DNA of 64,000 nt from Halothiobacillus neapolitanus c2 (GTDB lineage Bacteria > Pseudomonadota > Gammaproteobacteria > Halothiobacillales > Halothiobacillaceae), in NCBI RefSeq assembly GCF_000024765.1, contig NC_013422.1:1693501-1757500 (forward strand), given 5' to 3'. How positions within the stretch are numbered: the first letter of the stretch is position 1; every line of letters begins with the position of its first letter. A model generated the notes under the pieces. The model was not told the origin of the DNA, ran no database searches, and saw nothing but the letters and a program-made list of their open reading frames with translations. The position numbers and the translations under genes are program-made. This document shows, piece by piece, positions 59,048-64,000 of the stretch.

Positions 59048-59581
59048 CTACCAGGTGAATAACGGTCGAATGACCGAGATGATGTTTTGGCGCTGAACCG
59101 CGCCGAAATAGCGGCTATCAAAACCAATCGGGCACGGGCTACCGAGCCAATACTGCGAAGCACTCAATACCCCGCCGAGAGCTTGGATCAGCGGTCGGCC
59201 TTCGGGATCAGTTTTGAGTACATTGATAGAGTGAGTGATGGCTGTTTCGCCATGTTGGATGAACAAGGTGCCACCCTTGATGCGCACCAGATCAAAGGGC
59301 GTGGCATACACCCGTTTTAATAACGGCACCGTGCCGCTCGGGCAGCGGCCAGCAGGCAAGTAATCGCGCTCAAGCGCAAGTTTCGCAGCAGGGATAGGCG
59401 GACAAGCCGCCACAAAATCACCCAGTTCAGGGCTTGGCTTACTGGTTGAATACCAGAACCCTTCAGGGATGGATGGGGTGTCGTTGTAAAACACTCCGAA
59501 CCCGCGCGCCAGCAAAATAACGGCGGCAAAAACCCCGATCACGGCAAAAACACCGAGCAAACTTTTTTTGTGAACGCGCAT
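59048..59581 (-). CDS. traF: TraF-type signal peptidase (S26), conjugal pilin maturation
   Basis: A 177-residue membrane protease. An N-terminal helix (LGVFAVIGVFAAVILLARGF) is followed by the catalytic Ser in TPSIPEGFW and the general-base Lys in PLLKRVYA; GFDSRYFG is the third conserved box. In RP4, TraF cleaves and cyclises TrbC pilin. The gene lies ten bases upstream of topB. The start codon directly follows a hairpin and T-run, so its ribosome site is inside a stem. Confidence 0.93.
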   Translation of the reverse strand: MRVHKKSLLGVFAVIGVFAAVILLARGFGVFYNDTPSIPEGFWYSTSKPSPELGDFVAACPPIPAAKLALERDYLPAGRCPSGTVPLLKRVYATPFDLVRIKGGTLFIQHGETAITHSINVLKTDPEGRPLIQALGGVLSASQYWLGSPCPIGFDSRYFGAVQRQNIISVIRPLFTW

Positions 59582-59630
59582 AAAAAACCGCCCCTTGATT
59601 GACTGATACCAAGGTATCGAGTCGGGGCGG
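59582..59630 (-). terminator. Hairpin and T-run abutting the traF start codon
   Basis: On the minus strand CCGCCCC (59588-59594) pairs with GGGGCGG, and inside it GATACC pairs with GGTATC. The stem is followed by six T and then the ATG of traF. It has the form of a rho-independent terminator. It also contains the only GGGG sequence available as a traF ribosome site. Confidence 0.75.
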
Positions 59631-59743
59631 AATTGAAGTTATGGGGTTAAAGCCAAACCAAACTTACGGTTCGTGATGATCCAATTTGGGCGCTGCGGCA
59701 GCCACGGCACCCTGATCTAGCGGTAAATGCTGCATGGCCTTAT

Positions 59744-61225
59744 TTAGATGCTGACTCGCATTGGGCGGGGCGGGCTGATTTGGGTTATTTCCATTGCCAG
59801 GCGCCTGACCGCCGGGCGATGGCGGCGGAACCGTGGCGGCGGAACCACCGCTTGGGGTATTCGCCCCCCCCCGCCCAATTGGCTCCCACTAGAAGTCTGC
59901 TTTCCAGATGCTTTCTCATTCAGGCTTGCAGCCAGTTTGCCGCCAGTGGAATTTGACACGGCTGTGTCGAATGTTTTTCCAGCGCTTTGCGTGGCCGCAT
60001 CAAGCGCTGATCCGGCCTTATTCGATAAGTTTTTCATGCCATTTGCAGCCATGCCGCCGAGTCCATTGATCATGTTGCCCGCAGTAGCCCCCATGTGAGC
60101 CGCTGATCCCGGTGTAAAGCCCGATGCCGTGGCAAGGTTTGATGCGGCGCCCACAGCCTGAGCCATGCCAGCACCGCCAACAGCAGCCGCCGCGATGCCT
60201 TTGGTGGCAGCACCTCCCGCAGCCCCGGCCATTCCAGCCAATTTTGCCCCACCAACCGCCATGCCCGCTACCCCGGCAGCGGCGCCCGCCGCCGCCCCAA
60301 CCGCAGCGGCACCGCCCAAAGAAGGCGCGCCGGAGAGCAAGGATGAGGCAAGGGAGGGGATTTTAATGGCGAGCAATGCCATCAGAATTGATGATCCGGC
60401 AATCATGAACATAGGCTGAATCCAAGCGAACATATCCTTGCCGGTGAAAGTGGCTCGTACATCGGCTGGCCAAGTGTTTGTGACAGTGATGATGGTTGCC
60501 AAAAGCAACATCAACACCATGAGCTTCACGCCAACAGAAAATGCGTACCCGATATATTTCTGGGAAAAGTCCCGTGTCCACTGGCTCCCTGAAAACCCCA
60601 TCAACACAAGCCCCATTCCCACCACGATGTAGGATTCAATAACGGTCATCACATATTCAATGGCAATGTAGATAAACGACAACATGATGGCGATAGACAC
60701 AGCTATCAGAAGGAACCCGATCACAATCGCAGTAGCCATGGCTTTCAGACTCCCCAAAGCGGAATTGGAAAAGGCTTTCCAGATGGCATTGATCACATTG
60801 ATTCCATGACCAACGATACTCATTGGAGTGACCGCGCCAACGGTAGTATCGCCAATCTGGGCTCCCGTATCCTGTAGGGAATTAATGATGGCCGGTATCC
60901 ATGACGGAGCCATAATCAGAAAGGTGTAGAAAAACCCCAGCACCATGAATTTTCTTACCAGAGCGACAATCAATGAGCTGGCACTATCCTTTTCCATTAC
61001 CCAAAGAGCGGCAGCCCACGTCAACTCAAGCACGGCCAAGGTATAGAAAATCCAATTCCCGATTTGCAGGGCACGAGTTGTCCAACTGACAGAAGCGGTG
61101 TGAAACTGATCCATGAGATCCATCATCATGCCGCCGGTTGACGTAGAGGCGGCGGATGCCGACGATGTTGCCAATAACAGGCAGATCGTCGTCAGAATCA
61201 AAATGTTTGTGGATTTTGTACTCAT
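59744..61225 (-). CDS. trbL: TrbL/VirB6-like conjugal transfer membrane protein (frame disturbed at C-terminus)
   Basis: A 493-residue polytopic protein with a signal-like start and about seven membrane segments, then a long Gly/Ala-rich tail. It is the VirB6-like inner-membrane channel part. The last 45 residues (after SQLGGGG) are Arg/Pro-rich and out of character. One more G in the run at 59864-59872 would lead into a frame that continues NTPSGGSAATVPPPSP to NASQHLNKAMQHLPL, ending at 59664-59666. This matches the style of TrbL tails. So the true C-terminus probably ends at 59664 and this copy is frameshifted, phase-variable or misread. Its ATG overlaps the upstream gene. Confidence 0.85.
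   Translation of the reverse strand: MSTKSTNILILTTICLLLATSSASAASTSTGGMMMDLMDQFHTASVSWTTRALQIGNWIFYTLAVLELTWAAALWVMEKDSASSLIVALVRKFMVLGFFYTFLIMAPSWIPAIINSLQDTGAQIGDTTVGAVTPMSIVGHGINVINAIWKAFSNSALGSLKAMATAIVIGFLLIAVSIAIMLSFIYIAIEYVMTVIESYIVVGMGLVLMGFSGSQWTRDFSQKYIGYAFSVGVKLMVLMLLLATIITVTNTWPADVRATFTGKDMFAWIQPMFMIAGSSILMALLAIKIPSLASSLLSGAPSLGGAAAVGAAAGAAAGVAGMAVGGAKLAGMAGAAGGAATKGIAAAAVGGAGMAQAVGAASNLATASGFTPGSAAHMGATAGNMINGLGGMAANGMKNLSNKAGSALDAATQSAGKTFDTAVSNSTGGKLAASLNEKASGKQTSSGSQLGGGGRIPQAVVPPPRFRRHRPAVRRLAMEITQISPPRPMRVSI
59864..59872. repeat. Homopolymer of nine C (nine G on coding strand) inside trbL
   Basis: A run of nine C on the plus strand, at the exact point where the trbL reading frame changes between a plausible and an implausible tail. 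Runs of this length are prone to slippage and sequencing error. Confidence 0.9.
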
Positions 61226-61515
61226 GGTTGAGCTGCCTGAGAAGACTGGCTTTTCGATGGGAAAACGCCAACTTGCGGAGCTGAGCGCGTGTCCATTGGT
61301 GTAACCGTGAATGCCTTGAACGTATTGGTGCCTGACTCTGGTTCACTTCCAGCCTGTGGGGCAGCCCGATTATCCATCGGCGTCACGTCAAATGCCTTGA
61401 ATGTATTGGCCGCGTTTTCTGGCTGAATGACGAAAAAATAATACCCTCCGGCAACGATGGCACCCAGTCCGAACAGGGCGATGACAATTACAGTGATTTT
61501 TTTTGACATGAGCAT
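61222..61515 (-). CDS. TrbK-position inner-membrane protein with duplicated VTPMD motif
   Basis: A 97-residue protein with one membrane helix (ITVIVIALFGLGAIVAGGYYF) and a periplasmic part made of two copies of NTFKAF-x-VTPMD-x-R-x-APQ-x-G. The gene lies between trbJ and trbL, where RP4-type systems have trbK (entry exclusion), but it has no lipobox. The same VTPMDTRSAPQVG ends TrbJ. AAGGA lies eight bases before the ATG, and the stop overlaps the trbL start. Function unknown; entry exclusion or an assembly contact to TrbJ are possibilities. Confidence 0.7.
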   Translation of the reverse strand: MLMSKKITVIVIALFGLGAIVAGGYYFFVIQPENAANTFKAFDVTPMDNRAAPQAGSEPESGTNTFKAFTVTPMDTRSAPQVGVFPSKSQSSQAAQP

Positions 61516-61545
61516 GGTGTTTTTCCTTGGCGGTCGGTGGTTAGG

Positions 61546-62298
61546 TTATTGACCCACTTGTGGAGCAGAACGTGTGTCCATTGGGGTCACGGTGAAATTA
61601 AGCGTTTGCTGTGTGATCATGTCATCGTTGGCCTTCTGCTGGGTTTGCGCGTCCATGTATGCAGCCTGCGCCTGCATCTGCGCCATCTGCAAGGCGCGCA
61701 TCTTGCGCATTTGCTGCACTTGGGCCATGGCAATCTGGTTGCCAGCCTGTATCGCCTGCATCCGCCCTTGGGCGGTTTGACTCTGCGCCTCGATGGCATT
61801 CAGAGCGCCCTGCTCCGAAGTAAACTCGTTTGACTGAAGATTGGCCGCATTCAATGCCCCTCGGATGCTGTCCAAGGTTGTTTCATTCAGTTGCTGATAA
61901 GAGGCAGCAAAGTCCTGCGGTGGCGTGTAACCAGGATATTTTTGCTGAAACAGGCTGTTGATGTTAGTGGCTGAAAAGGCCAGCGCCTGACCTTGATTGA
62001 TCACCCCAACCAGTTGTTGCAATAACCCGTCGGCGTTTTGCCAAATCTGGTTCGGGATATTCAAGGTATTGGTGACCATGTTCTGGTAAGCCTGAATTTG
62101 GTTCGCTATCTGCGTCAGCTGATTCGAGATTTGTTCAGCTTCTTTGACATTGCTCGCCACCAGTTCAATGTTGTTCATGATTTGGGTGGGCTCGGTCGCT
62201 CCGGCAACCACTCCACTGGCATTTGCCATAGATAGATTCAGTGCGACGATAGTGGCTGTTGCGATTGCAAAGGCAATGACACGGGGTTTTGGGTTCAT
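61546..62298 (-). CDS. trbJ: TrbJ/VirB5-like conjugal transfer protein
   Basis: A 250-residue periplasmic protein with a signal peptide (cleavage after MANA) and long Gln-rich helices (EQISNQLTQIANQIQAYQNM, and a MAQMQAQAAYMDAQTQQ region) typical of VirB5/TrbJ pilus-tip proteins. Its last 15 residues are FTVTPMDTRSAPQVG plus Q, a motif also found twice in the next gene. It lies between trbE and the trbK-position gene, the order of trbBCDEJKL clusters. Confidence 0.9.
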   Translation of the reverse strand: MNPKPRVIAFAIATATIVALNLSMANASGVVAGATEPTQIMNNIELVASNVKEAEQISNQLTQIANQIQAYQNMVTNTLNIPNQIWQNADGLLQQLVGVINQGQALAFSATNINSLFQQKYPGYTPPQDFAASYQQLNETTLDSIRGALNAANLQSNEFTSEQGALNAIEAQSQTAQGRMQAIQAGNQIAMAQVQQMRKMRALQMAQMQAQAAYMDAQTQQKANDDMITQQTLNFTVTPMDTRSAPQVGQ

Positions 62299-62374
62299 GG
62301 CGCGGTTCCTTGTTTGATCACAAGGAACACGCTATCAAGCGGTTTCGGAATTCGACTTTTACCAATGACGAGGG

Positions 62375-64000
62375 TTAAAGCGTTCGCCAATAATCCCCCC
62401 AGTCGCTCAATCCGTGTTGATCGAGCCAGTGTGCGGGCCATGAATCGCCGTATTGGGCGATCATGGCTCTGGCCTGTTTGATATGCTCCGGGCTCGATTT
62501 GGCAACAAAAGCCAGTGAAACGGCACCCAGTCCAAGATCGAATACCCGGCGGCCATTGGGTGACTTGTAGTAGTAGTGACGCTTGGGTGTTGCGGTGGCC
62601 AAAATTTCGATTTCCCGATCATTCAGGCCAATTTCGTAATACCAATCCCGTTGAGCGGGTTCTTGTGCCTCGGGGTTCGGTAACAAAATTTTCGTGGGGC
62701 AACTGGCAAGAATGGCATCCCGAATCGGGCTGTTCATGACATCGGCCAGTTCTTGCGTGGCCAACACGGCAGCGGCGTTTTTCTTACGCCATGTTTTCAG
62801 CCATTCCCGCACTTTTTCTCGGAACATCGGATGCGAGAGTGCAAGCCAAGCTTCATCGATGAACACTAAGGTGGGGCGGCCATCCAAGCGCCGCTCGACT
62901 TGACGGAACAAGTAAAGCAAAACGGGAATCACGGCCTTCTCGCCCATATTCATGAGATGTTCCATCTCAAACACTTGGTAGCGGTTGTTTTTCAGGCCGT
63001 CTTTTTCTGCATCCAGCAGATGGCCGAGTGGTCCGGCCACGGTGTAGTAGTTCAAGGCACTGCGCATCCCGACATCCTGAATTTGCGAGACAAATTCAGT
63101 CAGGGTGCGCACGCTGCTATGGCTTAACCGCTGCGCGGCGTCATAAATCAGGCTGCGATTATTGGGGGTGATCGTGACGCCCTGAAGGACAAGCAGGGTT
63201 TCAACCCATTCAACTGCCCACGATTGTTCTTCTTTTGTGTCGATTTGCGCCAGCGGGCAAAAGGCCAGTTCACTGTCTTCACCGGCAATGTCGTAATACT
63301 CGCCACCGGCGGCATTGCAGAGCACGAAGCACGAATAGCCCTTATCAAAAGAGAATACCTGAGCATCGGGGTAACGGAAATGCTGGGCGGCCAGGAAGGC
63401 CAGCGCGGTGGATTTCCCGCCGCCGGTTTTACCCAGCATGAGGGTATGGCCGACATCACCCACATGCAACGACAGGCGAAACGGGGTATGTCCCGTGGTG
63501 GCGGTGTAGGTTAAAGGGGGCGACTGCTCGGGATAAAAAGGGCATGGATTAAATTCATTGCCTGCCCAAACCGAGGTGATCGGCAGCATGTCAGATAAAT
63601 TCAGGGTGTGCAGCAGCGGGCGGCGCACATTGTATTGGCTGTGTCCGGGCAGGGAACCCAGCCAAGCCTCAACGGCGTTGATGGTTTCAATTCGAGCACC
63701 GAAGCCAAGCTCTAAAATGGCTTTTCGCACCTTTTGCGCTTGTTCTTTAAGCACAACCGGATCGTCGTGCATCACGATGATATTGGCGGTGTGATAACCA
63801 AATTTCAGTACGCCGGATTCTACTTCCGACATGGCCGATTCGACATCATTGGTTTGTTGCAAGGCATCGAGGTCAACCGCGCCGGATGAAGTTTTGAATA
63901 TTTGATCCTTCAAACCGCGCTGTTTTTGTTGCCACTTTTTGCGGTGTTTATTCATGATGGCTTTGGCCTCATGGCCGTCCAAAAAGATAAATCTTGTGTT
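62375..64000 (-). CDS. trbE: TrbE/VirB4-like conjugal transfer ATPase (5' end outside window)
   Basis: The C-terminal 541 residues of the VirB4-type ATPase that energises pilus assembly and transfer. The frame is open to the window edge; family members have about 820-850 residues, so roughly 300 are missing. Walker A is LGKTGGGKSTALAF and Walker B is TLVFIDEAWLALS. RKKNAAAVLATQELADV is the conserved sensor region. It is the first gene of the leftward trbE-J-K-L series visible here. Confidence 0.95.
   Translation of the reverse strand, partial: NTRFIFLDGHEAKAIMNKHRKKWQQKQRGLKDQIFKTSSGAVDLDALQQTNDVESAMSEVESGVLKFGYHTANIIVMHDDPVVLKEQAQKVRKAILELGFGARIETINAVEAWLGSLPGHSQYNVRRPLLHTLNLSDMLPITSVWAGNEFNPCPFYPEQSPPLTYTATTGHTPFRLSLHVGDVGHTLMLGKTGGGKSTALAFLAAQHFRYPDAQVFSFDKGYSCFVLCNAAGGEYYDIAGEDSELAFCPLAQIDTKEEQSWAVEWVETLLVLQGVTITPNNRSLIYDAAQRLSHSSVRTLTEFVSQIQDVGMRSALNYYTVAGPLGHLLDAEKDGLKNNRYQVFEMEHLMNMGEKAVIPVLLYLFRQVERRLDGRPTLVFIDEAWLALSHPMFREKVREWLKTWRKKNAAAVLATQELADVMNSPIRDAILASCPTKILLPNPEAQEPAQRDWYYEIGLNDREIEILATATPKRHYYYKSPNGRRVFDLGLGAVSLAFVAKSSPEHIKQARAMIAQYGDSWPAHWLDQHGLSDWGDYWRTL

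Overview
The window comes from a gammaproteobacterium, probably a free-living, nitrogen-scavenging and possibly chemolithoautotrophic one of the Halothiobacillus/Thiobacillus-like kind. This placement is an inference from gene content and order (coaD next to a YfhL-type ferredoxin, holD-rimI, pilBCD-coaE, urt/amidase cluster); no rRNA or tRNA gene was seen. All genes are ordinary bacterial genes with good Shine-Dalgarno sites.

Positions 1-29800 are core chromosome. They hold a TauE/SafE permease, coaD and a ferredoxin on the plus strand. A minus-strand block follows: an acyl-carrier protein, serS, greA, carB, carA and dapB. Then come a rhodanese-type sulfurtransferase, orn, mgtE-rsgA, a HIT protein, an exported protein, a LysM transglycosylase (mltD), gloB, rimI-holD and leuA with a possible leucine-rich leader. 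Next are a MerR-type (LitR-like) regulator paired with a short blue-light LOV protein, the type IV pilus genes pilB-pilC-pilD, coaE, and a YgfX-like membrane protein.

Positions 28144-49881 look like one coherent amide and urea nitrogen system. It has a NifA-like sigma-54 activator (GAF-AAA-Fis) and a 1178-residue hybrid in which an NCS1 permease-like domain is fused to a histidine kinase and receiver. A LuxR-type response regulator overlaps the hybrid gene. The minus-strand gene set is urtABCDE, amiE, an NCS1 permease, amiF, an alpha/beta hydrolase and an orphan NorD/CbbO-like VWA protein. Diverging from urtA are fmdA (formamidase), fmdB (zinc ribbon) and a TIGR02001-type outer membrane protein. 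Between urtA and fmdA I find two back-to-back sigma-54 promoters with exact GG-N10-GC spacing and a cluster of four AATTGTCA half-sites that could be a shared enhancer. No urease gene is present.

Positions 49882-64000 are accessory DNA. A junction zone contains the stub of a low-molecular-weight tyrosine phosphatase gene and small repeats. A 73-bp direct repeat (65 of 73 identical) then flanks about 4.4 kb that carries acuI/TetR, an SDR, TetR/DUF1348 and decayed RHS and PIN-domain fragments. Beyond it lies an RP4-like conjugation module read leftwards: trbE (cut by the window edge), trbJ, a trbK-position gene, trbL, traF, topB (traE), a 54-residue gene, traB and a VirB1/TrbN-like transglycosylase. 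This is most simply part of an integrative and conjugative element; its integrase, relaxase and trbFGHI are not in view.
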